64,000 nucleotides of DNA from CAVPFA01 sp963703655 (GTDB lineage: Bacteria; Actinomycetota; Acidimicrobiia; Acidimicrobiales; Bog-793). Location: assembly GCA_963703655.1 (NCBI GenBank), contig CAVPFA010000004.1, positions 782,632 through 846,631 of the forward strand, written 5' to 3'. The notes under the pieces are model-generated. The model made no database searches and was not told the DNA's origin. It saw only the letters and a list, made by a program, of their open reading frames with translations. Numbering within the stretch: the stretch's first letter is position 1; every line of letters begins with the position of its first letter. Positions 1 to 8,295 of the stretch are shown in pieces. The translations under genes were made by a program, and so were the position numbers.

Positions 1-1
1 G

Positions 2-343
2 CTCTCCGGTGGGCAACGCCAGCGTGTGGCGATCGCCCGCGCCATCATCGTTCCGCCGCGGCTCCTGCTCTGCGACGAGCCGGTCAGCGCCATGGACGTC
101 TCGTTGGCGGCCGCCATCCTCAACCTCCTGTCGACGCTGCGGCTGCGGCTCGGCATGGCGATGCTCTTCGTGACTCACGACCTCGCCGCGGCGCGGTTCG
201 TCGCCGACCGGATCGTCGTGCTACGAAGTGGTGAGGTCGTCGAATCGGGGCCGGCTGAGTCTTTGATCGGCGCGGCCCAGCATCCGTACACGCGCGAGCT
301 GCTTGCGTCGATGCCGGCACGTGTAGAGGTGAGCGGGCAGTGA
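2..343 (+). CDS. ABC transporter ATP-binding protein, oligopeptide type (3' part only)
   Basis: The window opens inside this gene. Reading from base 2 gives the ABC signature LSGGQRQRVAIARA, then a Walker B segment (LLLCDEPVSAMD) and the H-loop His in VTHDL, so this is the C-terminal half of a nucleotide-binding domain. The end (AAQHPYTRELLASMP) is the extension typical of the DppD/OppD/DppF branch, which energises dipeptide, oligopeptide or nickel import at the inner membrane face. The stop overlaps the GTG start of the next permease, so the transporter genes are translationally coupled. The Walker A half and any second ATPase lie to the left. Substrate cannot be told from this fragment. Confidence 0.93.
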   Translation, partial: LSGGQRQRVAIARAIIVPPRLLLCDEPVSAMDVSLAAAILNLLSTLRLRLGMAMLFVTHDLAAARFVADRIVVLRSGEVVESGPAESLIGAAQHPYTRELLASMPARVEVSGQ

Positions 344-1212
344 ACGCCGCGACCGTGAGCTCGGCGGGACCCGGCTACCGGCAGAGCGAGGTCCGGGACC
401 GGCTGTACGCCATCCGCCGAGCCGGCGCGCTGGAGCGTGCCGCTTTCGTGGGTATCGCCGTTTTCACGGTCATCGCCATCTTCGCGCCGCTGCTGACCCC
501 TCACAGCGTGTACCTGCCCTCGGGAGTGCCCTTCTCGCCTCCCTCGATCCACCATTTCTTCGGAACCGACGACATAGGCCGCGACCTCTTCTCGCGGGTC
601 ATCGTCGGCGTCCGCCTCACCTGGCTTCCCACGCTCGTCGTCATAGCCATCGCCGTCACACTCGGCGGTTCGATCGGGCTCATCTCAGGAGCCTTCGGGG
701 GCTGGACCGACCACGGCCTCCAGCGGCTGACCGACTTGTTCCTGGTCCTGCCGTCGACCCTGATCGCAATCGCGGTCGTCGCAGCGCTCGGTCCTGGACT
801 GCTGCACACCGTGATGGCGATCTCGATCTTCTGGTGGCCCTGGTATTCGCGGATCGTCCGCAATGAAGCGCGTGCCACAGTTGCGCGCCCGCATGTGGAA
901 GCTGCGCGGCTAGCCGGCGCGTCCCGGCGGCGAGTCCTGCTCCGCTACGTCCTTCCAGCCACCATTCCAGCGGTGCTCGTCACGGCGACGGTCGATGTCG
1001 CGAACGTGGTCCTCGTGTTCGCTCTGTTCTCGTTCCTTGGCCTTGGCACGCCGGCGCCCGCCCCCGAGCTGGGCGCGATGACCGCTCAGTCGTTGAGCAG
1101 CCTGACGTTCGCGTGGTGGATGCCGATCTTCCCGGCCATTGCGATCTTCCTGCTCGCCCTGACAGCCAACTTGGCCGGTGACGGCCTTCGCGACCTGCTG
1201 CGGTCGACGTAA
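340..1212 (+). CDS. ABC transporter permease, DppC/OppC type
   Basis: Inner-membrane permease of a peptide-type ABC importer, 290 aa. After a cytosolic N-terminus there is a first membrane helix (around residues 30-50), then the DppC-type start of the periplasmic loop (FFGTDDIGRDLFSRVIVG), several further helices, and the EAA coupling loop (EAARLAGASRRRVLLRYVLP) that contacts the ATPase. The GTG start at 340 overlaps the upstream stop in GTGA. The order ATPase, DppC, DppB, binding protein is the reverse of the common dppABCDF layout but is found in actinobacteria. Substrate is not determined. Confidence 0.93.
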   Translation: MNAATVSSAGPGYRQSEVRDRLYAIRRAGALERAAFVGIAVFTVIAIFAPLLTPHSVYLPSGVPFSPPSIHHFFGTDDIGRDLFSRVIVGVRLTWLPTLVVIAIAVTLGGSIGLISGAFGGWTDHGLQRLTDLFLVLPSTLIAIAVVAALGPGLLHTVMAISIFWWPWYSRIVRNEARATVARPHVEAARLAGASRRRVLLRYVLPATIPAVLVTATVDVANVVLVFALFSFLGLGTPAPAPELGAMTAQSLSSLTFAWWMPIFPAIAIFLLALTANLAGDGLRDLLRST

Positions 1213-1221
1213 GGAAAGCGA

Positions 1222-2220
1222 ATGCTTCGGTTCACGCTCTGGCGCACCGCGGGCCTGGTCGTCGTCTTGATCACGATGACGTTCATCGTCTTTCTGCTGC
1301 GCAGCGTCATCCCGATTGATCCCGCCCGCGTAGCCGCTGGGCCCATGGCCCCGCTCCAGGAGGTTCAGGCCATGAGGATCCAACTCGGCCTGAACCAACC
1401 GCTGGTGGTCCAATACGGGCGCTACCTCGACCAGCTTATTTTTCACGGGAACCTTGGTGTCTCCCCAGTCACCCACAATCCCGTTCGCGACGACATCGGG
1501 CAGTTCCTACCAGCGTCGGCGGAGCTCATCTGCTTCGCACTCGTGCTGGCGCTCGCGCTTGGAGCGCTGCTCGCGTTCGTACAGACGCTTGCGCCCCATT
1601 CTGGTTGGGTTCGGCTGTTGCTCATCGGTGGAGCATCCGCGCCGGTCTTCCTTACCGGCCTGCTTTTCGTCTTCTTCCTCTGGTTCAAGCTGCACTGGTT
1701 TCCGAGCGGCGGTCGGACCAGCGTCCAGAATGCGCCAACCGGGCCGACCGGTTTCCTCACCATCGACGGGCTGGTCGCCGGCCGGCCGGCGGTCACCCTG
1801 GACGCCCTCTGGCACCTCTTCCTACCCGGTCTCTGCTTGGCGATCCAGCCCACGGTGGCGATCGGGCGTTCGCTGCGGTCTTCGCTCCACAACGTGTTGC
1901 GCGAGGACTATGCAAGAACAGCCCGGTCGAAGGGACTGACCGAATTTCAGGTCATGCGGCGACACGCTCTGAGGAACGCCGCCTCCGCCGCACTCTCGAT
2001 GACCGGCCTACAGATCGGCCTCATGTTCTCGACGATCCTGATCGTCGAGCCGATTTTCGCCTGGCCGGGGGTCGGGCTGTACACGGTGCAGGCGCTCGGT
2101 CAAGGCGATCTGACGGCAGTACTCGGCGTCGCGATCGTGTTCGGCGCCGCTTACGTAATTGTCAACGCCCTTGTCGACCTCGGCCAAGCGTGGCTCGATC
2201 CGCGCATCAGCCTAGAGTGA
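1222..2220 (+). CDS. ABC transporter permease, DppB/OppB type
   Basis: Second permease of the same importer, 332 aa. It has the DppB hallmarks: an N-terminal helix, the segment with PIDPARVAAGPMA and the QLGLNQPLVVQYGRYL motif, and a C-terminal EAA loop (YARTARSKGLTEFQVMRRHAL) followed by the last helices. ATG at 1222 follows the stop of the DppC-type gene by nine bases with aaggaaag as ribosome binding site. It forms the transmembrane channel with the previous gene product. Confidence 0.93.
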   Translation: MLRFTLWRTAGLVVVLITMTFIVFLLRSVIPIDPARVAAGPMAPLQEVQAMRIQLGLNQPLVVQYGRYLDQLIFHGNLGVSPVTHNPVRDDIGQFLPASAELICFALVLALALGALLAFVQTLAPHSGWVRLLLIGGASAPVFLTGLLFVFFLWFKLHWFPSGGRTSVQNAPTGPTGFLTIDGLVAGRPAVTLDALWHLFLPGLCLAIQPTVAIGRSLRSSLHNVLREDYARTARSKGLTEFQVMRRHALRNAASAALSMTGLQIGLMFSTILIVEPIFAWPGVGLYTVQALGQGDLTAVLGVAIVFGAAYVIVNALVDLGQAWLDPRISLE

Positions 2221-2284
2221 CGGGCGCCAACTTCCTCAGGCGGGCACGAGCCGGGGGCTCGCCAGGGCAGAAAGGAATATCCAA

Positions 2285-3823
2285 ATGAGGATCCGCACTT
2301 TGATCGTCGCAGGTGCTGTGCTGTCTGTGGTGATCGCCCTCTGCAGCTCATCGCCGAGCCACGGCTCGACCCCATCGACAACCTCATCGGCCACGCTCCG
2401 GCTTGCCTATCAAGCCGACATCGCCAGCTTCGACCCCGACAACAGCTTCGAGGTGGCTGGCCTCGGCGCGATCGAGGCCGTCTATCAAGGCCTCGTGACC
2501 TACGCTCCGAACACCACCAAGCTGACGGGCCTGCTGGCGAAAAGCTGGACGATCTCACCGAGCGGCAAGACCTACACATTCCACCTTCGCAGCGGCGTCA
2601 AGTTCGACGACGGCACGACGATGACCTCGAAAAGCGTCAAGGCCGCCTTCACTCGCAGGATGAACCCAAAGCTGATCCTCTCCTACTTCCTCTTCGGGGT
2701 GCGGTCGATGGCCACCCCGAACTCGCTGACTTTCGTCGTCAACCTCACGTCGCCCGAACCGTACTTCCTCGACTCTCTGGCGAGCGCTTGGGGTCCGAAG
2801 GTGGTCGGGCCGAACGCGCTGGTGGCGCACGCGGGCAAGGACCACTCGGAGAGCTACCTGAACACCCACGCCGATGGCACCGGCCCCTACAAGTTGACCA
2901 ACTTCAGCCAGGGCCAGAGCTACACCCTGACCCGCTTCTCTCATTACTGGGGGGCGAAGCCGTACTTCGCCTCGATCAAGATCAGCGTGATACCAAGCAT
3001 CTCAGAGCAAATCCTGCTACTGGAGAGCGGCAACCTGGACATGATCCTGCACGGATACCCCTTCGAGCAGCTGAACAATCTCCCGGCTGGAGAGCACGCC
3101 TTCTCCTATAACGACCTCGGGTTGGAGATGGGCTACATCAACGGCGCCGGCCCGTTGAAGAACCCGGTCTGGCGCAAGTGCGTCGTGGCTGCGCTCAATC
3201 CGTCAGCCTGGATCTCTGAAGCCTTCGGGAAGTGGGCGACGCCTGCTCACTCCCTGTTCCCAAAGCTCATGCCCCAGCCGCCCTCGCCACTTGTGTGGTC
3301 GACTGCGCCCAAGGGATGTGCGAAGGGGATACCGACGATCCGGGTGATCTACACCCAAGAGGAGGCAGGAGTCCAGCAACGCGTGACGGACCTTCTCGTC
3401 GCGCGGCTCGAAGCGGCGGGGATCCCGGCGATCTCTCGCGCTGTGCCACAGGCTGAGGTCACGAGCTGGTACACGAAGCCTGCCGCTGCACCAGCGGACG
3501 TGGTCGTTCCCCAGGAGAACCCGGACGATGCGAGCGCCTACAGCATGGTCGGCGACTTCTACGTCGCGGGCTCGCCGCTCAACGTCTTCAACTTCACCGA
3601 TCCCGCGGCGACCTCCAAGTTCAACAAGGCATTCACGCTGGCGAACGGCGCGGCGGCCGACTCGCTCTACTTCGCGGGGACCAAGATCCTGTTCGACGAC
3701 GGCGGCTTCCTGCCGTTCGCCAACATCAAAGACGTGATCGTGTACCGGGGCAAGTTCACCGATTTCAACCCGGTGCCCGCTGTCCCATGGAACATCGACC
3801 TCGGTACCGTCCGGGCAGGTTGA
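2285..3823 (+). CDS. Extracellular solute-binding protein, family 5
   Basis: Binding protein of the upstream ABC importer, 512 aa, the usual size for SBP family 5 (DppA/OppA). The N-terminus has a basic start, a hydrophobic core and a Cys at about residue 20 (VVIALCSSS). The residue before that Cys is Leu, so the lipobox is imperfect and lipidation is uncertain. The mature part starts with the family pattern LRLAYQADIASFDPDNS and carries the FHLRSGVKFDDGTTMTSKSV block typical of the class. It is preceded by ggcagaaaggaat, a good ribosome binding site. Ligand is unknown; the neighbours suggest a small acid or peptide-like compound. Confidence 0.92.
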   Translation: MRIRTLIVAGAVLSVVIALCSSSPSHGSTPSTTSSATLRLAYQADIASFDPDNSFEVAGLGAIEAVYQGLVTYAPNTTKLTGLLAKSWTISPSGKTYTFHLRSGVKFDDGTTMTSKSVKAAFTRRMNPKLILSYFLFGVRSMATPNSLTFVVNLTSPEPYFLDSLASAWGPKVVGPNALVAHAGKDHSESYLNTHADGTGPYKLTNFSQGQSYTLTRFSHYWGAKPYFASIKISVIPSISEQILLLESGNLDMILHGYPFEQLNNLPAGEHAFSYNDLGLEMGYINGAGPLKNPVWRKCVVAALNPSAWISEAFGKWATPAHSLFPKLMPQPPSPLVWSTAPKGCAKGIPTIRVIYTQEEAGVQQRVTDLLVARLEAAGIPAISRAVPQAEVTSWYTKPAAAPADVVVPQENPDDASAYSMVGDFYVAGSPLNVFNFTDPAATSKFNKAFTLANGAAADSLYFAGTKILFDDGGFLPFANIKDVIVYRGKFTDFNPVPAVPWNIDLGTVRAG

Positions 3824-3836
3824 CTGCTCGAGCAGT
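3823..3836. other. Perfect 14-bp palindrome just after the binding-protein gene
   Basis: The bases actgctcgagcagt form a perfect inverted repeat that begins in the stop codon and is followed by TTTAG. In RNA it can form only a five-pair stem with a TCGA loop, so it is at most a weak terminator or attenuator between the transporter genes and the hydrolase gene; it could equally be an operator. Confidence 0.3.
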
Positions 3837-3888
3837 TTAGGTCGGGACGTCACAAGTCAGTCGGCGCGCGCAGGTAGGAGATCGCCAT

Positions 3889-4686
3889 ATGGAGTTGAAG
3901 GGCCGTCCACGGCGGCTGTACTGCTTTACCTTCGGCTGGGAGCCGATTCCCGAGTCGACCTCGCTCAAGGGGGGCGCGGACGATCGGTTCCTGCTCGAAC
4001 CGGTTACGGGGGCGGCCGTGGTCTTCGACGAAGGGTGGGTGCTGCTCGACACCGGGTTCAATCCCGACCTGATCCGCGATCCCGTCTTGCGAGCAGAGAA
4101 TTATGTGAAGCCTTCCTATGCCGCGATCATCCCTCCGGGCGATCCACTCGTGGACCAGGTGGCCGCGGCAGGGTTAAGCCTCTCGGATCTGGCTTTTTGC
4201 GCTATCTCCCACCTGCACTGCGACCACTCAGGAGGACTCCGGCTGCTGGTCGACGGGCCGCCGGTGGTCATCCAGGAGCGGGAACTCGATTTCGGCATGA
4301 ACGACGCGACCGTCCACGACGCTTTCCTTCGTGCCGACTACGCGAGGGAGGGTCTTGACTGGAAATTGATCGACGGCGAGCACGAGCTTGCCGACGGACT
4401 CCGCGTCGTGCCGACATTCGGTCATACCCCAGGGCATATGTCGTTCGCCATCGACCTGCGCGTCACCGGTACCGTCGTGCTCGCCTGCGACGCGGCCGAC
4501 CTCCGCGAGAACATCGATCTTGTCATTCCCTGTGGGACGACGACGGGCCCGGCGCTCGAGGACGCCGCGCAGCGCTCGATCGAGTTGCTGCATGAGATGG
4601 ATGCCCACGACGGAATCAGCGTCTGGCCCGGCCATGATCCCGTCTTTTGGCCGACGCGGCGCAAGCCGTGCTCGTCTTACATCTGA
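3889..4686 (+). CDS. MBL-fold metallo-hydrolase, AHL-lactonase-like
   Basis: A 265-aa metallo-beta-lactamase-fold hydrolase. The dinuclear zinc site is visible as HLHCDH near residue 109, a further His in GHTPGH, an Asp in LACDAAD and a C-terminal His in WPGHDP. The order and spacing match the N-acyl-homoserine lactonase (AttM/AiiA-like) branch, which opens lactone rings; the family also includes hydrolases of other cyclic esters and thioesters. It lies between a peptide-type importer and 2-oxoacid dehydrogenase genes, so a role in opening an imported lactone before oxidation is plausible, but this is inference from context. Confidence 0.85.
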   Translation: MELKGRPRRLYCFTFGWEPIPESTSLKGGADDRFLLEPVTGAAVVFDEGWVLLDTGFNPDLIRDPVLRAENYVKPSYAAIIPPGDPLVDQVAAAGLSLSDLAFCAISHLHCDHSGGLRLLVDGPPVVIQERELDFGMNDATVHDAFLRADYAREGLDWKLIDGEHELADGLRVVPTFGHTPGHMSFAIDLRVTGTVVLACDAADLRENIDLVIPCGTTTGPALEDAAQRSIELLHEMDAHDGISVWPGHDPVFWPTRRKPCSSYI

Positions 4687-4704
4687 CCACGAGCGGAGGC
4701 GCGC

Positions 4705-5751
4705 TTGAGCGAAACGACTGATATCCCGACCCCGGCTACTGCCGCGATCGCCGGCAAAGACAGGACGGTGCAGGCTGAGAGCGCCGCACTGCTCGAGATG
4801 CTACGTCGCATGATCCGGATCCGCCGTTTCGAGGAGCGGCTCGCAGTGTTGTTCAAGCGCGGAAAGCTGCCGGGCTTCGTACACCTTTATATCGGTGAGG
4901 AGGCGGTGGCGGTTGGCGTCTGCAGCGCGCTTCGCGACGACGACCGGATCACATCGACCCACCGCGGACATGGCCATCTCATCGCCAAGGGCGCCCAAGT
5001 CGATCGCATGATGGCCGAGCTGTTCGGCAGGGCCAGCGGATACTGCAAGGGCAAAGGCGGGTCGATGCATATCGTTGACTTCAGCATCGGAATTATCGGG
5101 ACGAATGGCATCGTGGGCGGAGGCATCCCCATAGGGCTCGGGGCCGCGTGGGGCGACAAGCAGCTTGGCCACGATAACGTAACGGTCGCGTTCTTCGGAG
5201 ATGGCGCGTCCAACCAGGGGGTGTTCTTCGAGTCTATGAACCTCGCCGCGATATGGCGTCTACCGATTATCTTCGCGTGTGAGAACAACGGCTACACAGA
5301 GTGGACCGCGACCGAGCGATTGACCGCTGGCCAGATCAGTGACCGCAGCAAGCCCTTTGGAATCCCTGGTGTGAAGGTCGATGGCAACGACGTCCGAGCG
5401 GTCCACCTAGCCGCGTCCGAAGCGGTTCGTCGGGGCCGCGAAGGCGGCGGACCGACGCTGATCGAGTGCCAGACCTATCGCTGGCATGGCCATAACGAGG
5501 GTGAGGAAGCCTTCGCTGGGAACTACCGCCCGACTGAGGAGCAGGAGTACTGGCGTGCGCGGGATCCGATAGAGCACCTGGTCCGCCAGCTTTTGGAGAT
5601 CGACGGCTTCAACGAGGAGATCATCGAGCAAATCGACGCAGAAGAACGCGCGCGCGTGGAACACGCTGTCGAGTTTGCCGAGCAGAGCCGGTTCCCCGAG
5701 CCGGACGATGCGCTTGACGACCTGTTCGCTCCGAGCAGTGTTCCAGGCTGA
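4705..5751 (+). CDS. 2-oxoacid dehydrogenase (pyruvate/acetoin type) E1 component, alpha subunit
   Basis: Alpha subunit of the thiamine-diphosphate-dependent E1 enzyme, 348 aa, close to PdhA/AcoA size. The ThDP/Mg binding motif is seen as GDGASNQGVFFESMNLAAIW with the following ENNGY, and the segment STHRGHGHLIAKG contains the conserved active-site His region. E1 decarboxylates a 2-oxoacid or acetoin and passes the acyl group to a lipoyl domain. TTG at 4705 is chosen because gcggaggc precedes it; the hydrolase gene ends 18 bases upstream. Whether the substrate is pyruvate, acetoin or a branched-chain oxoacid cannot be told by eye. Confidence 0.92.
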   Translation: MSETTDIPTPATAAIAGKDRTVQAESAALLEMLRRMIRIRRFEERLAVLFKRGKLPGFVHLYIGEEAVAVGVCSALRDDDRITSTHRGHGHLIAKGAQVDRMMAELFGRASGYCKGKGGSMHIVDFSIGIIGTNGIVGGGIPIGLGAAWGDKQLGHDNVTVAFFGDGASNQGVFFESMNLAAIWRLPIIFACENNGYTEWTATERLTAGQISDRSKPFGIPGVKVDGNDVRAVHLAASEAVRRGREGGGPTLIECQTYRWHGHNEGEEAFAGNYRPTEEQEYWRARDPIEHLVRQLLEIDGFNEEIIEQIDAEERARVEHAVEFAEQSRFPEPDDALDDLFAPSSVPG

Positions 5752-5758
5752 AGACACC

Positions 5759-6751
5759 ATGGCAGAACGGATGGAGTACTTCGTACGAGCGATGGCAGAA
5801 GGTTTGCGGGACGCCATGCGCGAGGATTCCCGAGTTGTCGTCATTGGCGAAGACGTTGACCGCTCGATCATCGGTGCGACACGCGGGCTGATCGCAGACT
5901 TTGGTGAGGAGCGGGTGCGCAACACTCCGATCTCCGAGGCGACTTTCGTCGGAGCCTGTGTTGGCGCTGCTGCCGTGGGACTCCGACCCGTCGTCGACCT
6001 GATGGTCGGCTCCTTTTTCTATGTTGCCATGGACCAGGTGGCGAACCAGGCGGCCAAGCTGCGTTACATGTCGGGAGGCCAAATCGACCTTCCGATCGTG
6101 TACTTCGCAGCGTCGGGGCCGTCCGGCTCCGCGGCCGCGCAGCACTCAGAGAACCCCCATCCGATGCTCATGAATCTGGCTGGCCTCAAGATCGTCATGC
6201 CGTCGACCCCTTTCGACGCGAAGGGTCTGATGCTGGCGGCCGTCCGCGAACCAAATCCAGTCGTCTATTTCCAGGACGCAGTGCTGAGCGGCGTGCGCGG
6301 CCCCGTGCCAGAGTCCCCGTACGTGGTCCCGCTCGGTGTCGCCGACCTCAAACGCAAAGGCAACGACGTCACTGTGGTCGCGACCGGCGCGCTCGTGATG
6401 AAAGCGCTGCACGTCGCTGATGCTTTCGCCGCCGACGGCGTCTCGGTGGAGGTCGTGGACCCGCGCACGCTGGTACCCCTGGACCTCGAGACGATTCTCG
6501 CCTCGGTGCAAAAGACCGGGCGACTGGTTGTCTGCGACAACGCCCGGCTGACCTGTAGCGCGGCGAGCGAGATCGTCGCCGCGGTGACCGAGTCCGCTTT
6601 TTGGGCGCTGAAGGCACCACCTCGAAGGGTGGCCTGGGAGAACGTCCCTGTGCCGTTCTCACCTGTGTTGGAAGGTCGGGTTCTTGTGGGTGAGGAACGC
6701 ATCCGCGACGCCGTGCTCACGGTGCTCGCAGACACTCGGGTGGGCACCTAG
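5759..6751 (+). CDS. 2-oxoacid dehydrogenase (pyruvate/acetoin type) E1 component, beta subunit
   Basis: Beta subunit of the same E1, 330 aa, with the transketolase-like pyrimidine-binding domain first (VVVIGEDVDRSIIGATRGL, then RVRNTPISEATFVGACVGAA) and the C-terminal transketolase domain (VEVVDPRTLVPLDLETI). An upstream in-frame start exists inside the alpha gene, but ATG at 5759, seven bases after the alpha stop, gives the expected N-terminus MAERMEYFVRAMAEGLRD. It forms an alpha2beta2 enzyme with the previous product. Confidence 0.93.
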   Translation: MAERMEYFVRAMAEGLRDAMREDSRVVVIGEDVDRSIIGATRGLIADFGEERVRNTPISEATFVGACVGAAAVGLRPVVDLMVGSFFYVAMDQVANQAAKLRYMSGGQIDLPIVYFAASGPSGSAAAQHSENPHPMLMNLAGLKIVMPSTPFDAKGLMLAAVREPNPVVYFQDAVLSGVRGPVPESPYVVPLGVADLKRKGNDVTVVATGALVMKALHVADAFAADGVSVEVVDPRTLVPLDLETILASVQKTGRLVVCDNARLTCSAASEIVAAVTESAFWALKAPPRRVAWENVPVPFSPVLEGRVLVGEERIRDAVLTVLADTRVGT

Positions 6752-6982
6752 GTGGACGTGACCCTGCCGAAGTGGGGAATGACCATGCAGGAGGCGACGA
6801 TCGCCGAGTGGTACGTGTCGGTAGGCGACGAGGTCACCGAGGGTCAGCCGCTTGCTCGAGTCGAGTCCGACAAAGTCGATACCGACGTCGAGTCGCCAAG
6901 CGCCGGAAAGATCACGGAGCTGCTGGTTCCCGCGGGTGAGGTGGCACAGGTCGGCGACCCGATCGCCCGATTGGATGGCTGA
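6752..6982 (+). CDS. Stand-alone lipoyl/biotinyl carrier domain protein
   Basis: A 76-aa protein that is only a lipoyl domain. It starts VTLPKWGMTMQEATIAEWYV and carries the lipoylated Lys in VESDKVDTDVESP (about residue 39). GTG follows the E1 beta stop directly. In normal complexes this domain is fused to the E2 acyltransferase; here neither the peripheral-subunit-binding nor the catalytic part follows, and no E3 gene is nearby. The domain could serve an E2 encoded elsewhere, or act as a mobile acyl carrier. The DKV context favours lipoic acid over biotin, for which MKM would be expected. Confidence 0.88.
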   Translation: MDVTLPKWGMTMQEATIAEWYVSVGDEVTEGQPLARVESDKVDTDVESPSAGKITELLVPAGEVAQVGDPIARLDG

Positions 6983-7089
6983 CGTCGCGAGTCCGACTTT
7001 CTCGACCTGCGCTCTTCCAGCCTGTGACCTGATGTCGCTGACGAAGAGCTGCCACACACCACCGATGGGAATGCCATGAGAATGCAGCG

Positions 7090-7980
7090 ATGAGATCGTT
7101 GGCAGCAAGGCTCGTCGGAATCGGGACCGCAGCTCTGCTGACGGTCGCCGTCGTCGCCAGCACCGATGAGCCGTTAGCTGCCGCGGGCGTCGCCTACGAA
7201 CATTCAAGACTGGCCGGCGTGGGGTTTCGGGGGTCTACACCGGCGGGCCGCGTCGCCGAACGGGCCGCCACCTGCCGGGTCACTCCGGAGGGGTCATCAA
7301 CGGGTCATCCGCTTCTCGTCGTGGTCGGGGCCTCGTTCACCGCAGGCGTCGGACCGGACAGAGCGTCCCTCAGCTGGGGGGTCCGCCTTGGCGAGCTGCT
7401 GGATTGGCGGGCGGTCACGCTCGGCGTCCCCGGCGCCGGCTATACGAACGCGGGACTCGACCACCTCGGCCCGCTGGCTCGAGAGGTCGACGTCGTTCAC
7501 CTTGGCTCGCTTCATCCCAGGCTCGTCATCATCCAAGCGGGATACGACGACTGGCGAGTGTCGCCGGCGGCAGAGGCCAGGAACGTCGCCAGACTGGTCC
7601 GGCAGCTCGAGAGGGCCGCTCCGAGAACCAGCCTCGTCTTCCTCACTGCGTTCTCGAGCCGGGCCCACCGGGCCTGGGCGCCTCGGGTCGGCAACGCGAA
7701 CTCGACCATCGTGCGGACGATCCGGGCAAGCGATCCCACCGCCATCATCATCGACCCCTTGCATTGGCGATTCCCGCGAGCCGGCGATGGATTGCACCCC
7801 ACGGCCGCAGGAGATCTCATCGTCGCCGAACACGTCGCTCACGCCCTCTTGAAGACAGGCGCGGTCCCCACCGTTGCGCGACGACCACGCGCTGCGAAGG
7901 TGAAATGCAAGACGCTCGGAAGGCGGCGCCTGCTTGGAAGCAAAGCGGAAAGCCGCCTCTCCGTGCTCGCCGGCCACTAG
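7090..7980 (+). CDS. SGNH/GDSL-family hydrolase, secreted
   Basis: A 296-aa esterase/lipase-like protein with an N-terminal signal peptide (about residues 1-35). Block I is VVVGASFTAGVG, where the nucleophile Ser sits in GAS instead of GDS. Block II Gly lies in GVPGAGYTN, block III is IIQAGYDDW with Asp in place of the usual Asn, and the catalytic Asp-His pair is DGLHPTAAGD. The family removes acyl groups from cell-wall sugars, lipids or small esters. It precedes the acyltransferase operon by 192 bases and could be functionally linked to it. Substrate is unknown. Confidence 0.85.
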   Translation: MRSLAARLVGIGTAALLTVAVVASTDEPLAAAGVAYEHSRLAGVGFRGSTPAGRVAERAATCRVTPEGSSTGHPLLVVVGASFTAGVGPDRASLSWGVRLGELLDWRAVTLGVPGAGYTNAGLDHLGPLAREVDVVHLGSLHPRLVIIQAGYDDWRVSPAAEARNVARLVRQLERAAPRTSLVFLTAFSSRAHRAWAPRVGNANSTIVRTIRASDPTAIIIDPLHWRFPRAGDGLHPTAAGDLIVAEHVAHALLKTGAVPTVARRPRAAKVKCKTLGRRRLLGSKAESRLSVLAGH

Positions 7981-8134
7981 CTGCAGCGCGCGCACCAGTT
8001 TGGACCTGCGTCTCCGCCGACGCTCGGTTTTCTCTCAGCTCATTCTCGGCGAAGGCCCAGTTGAGCTCTGTATGACCCGTTCCTATGGACGCACGCCGCG
8101 ACCGCAGTCTCGTTCTCGGGTCCGATCACACGCT

Positions 8135-8163
8135 TTGCGAAACTATTACGATATGACTACTAT
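8135..8163 (+). promoter_or_regulatory. Predicted promoter giving a leaderless acyltransferase mRNA
   Basis: TTGCGA and TACTAT are separated by 17 bases, and the -10 ends nine bases before the GTG at 8173. Transcription would start about at 8170-8173, leaving no room for a ribosome binding site. None is visible upstream either, so a leaderless message fits. Confidence 0.55.
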
Positions 8164-8172
8164 TATGTCAAT

Positions 8173-8295
8173 GTGACTACTGCTCCGTGTCACCTGGACG
8201 TCGTCGACGCGCCGGCCGAGATCGAGCTCCAAGGTGGAAACGCGCTGGCGTTGCGGCCGGTGTCTGCAGCCGCCGAATGGGCGGGGCCTTCGGCA
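8173..8295 (+). repeat. N-terminal leader repeat, copy 1
   Basis: The first 41 codons of the acyltransferase match the first 41 codons of the ligase at 10112 in the same frame. By hand count 24 of 41 residues and about 92 of 123 bases are identical. The best block is VVDAPAxIxL, with 18 identical bases in a row inside it. The two proteins are otherwise unrelated. Confidence 0.85.

Noticed and set aside
8153..8176. Seven-codon frame MTTIMSM in front of the acyltransferase
   Set aside because: It would start upstream of the predicted transcription start and has no ribosome binding site; more likely it is a by-product of the A/T-rich -10 region.
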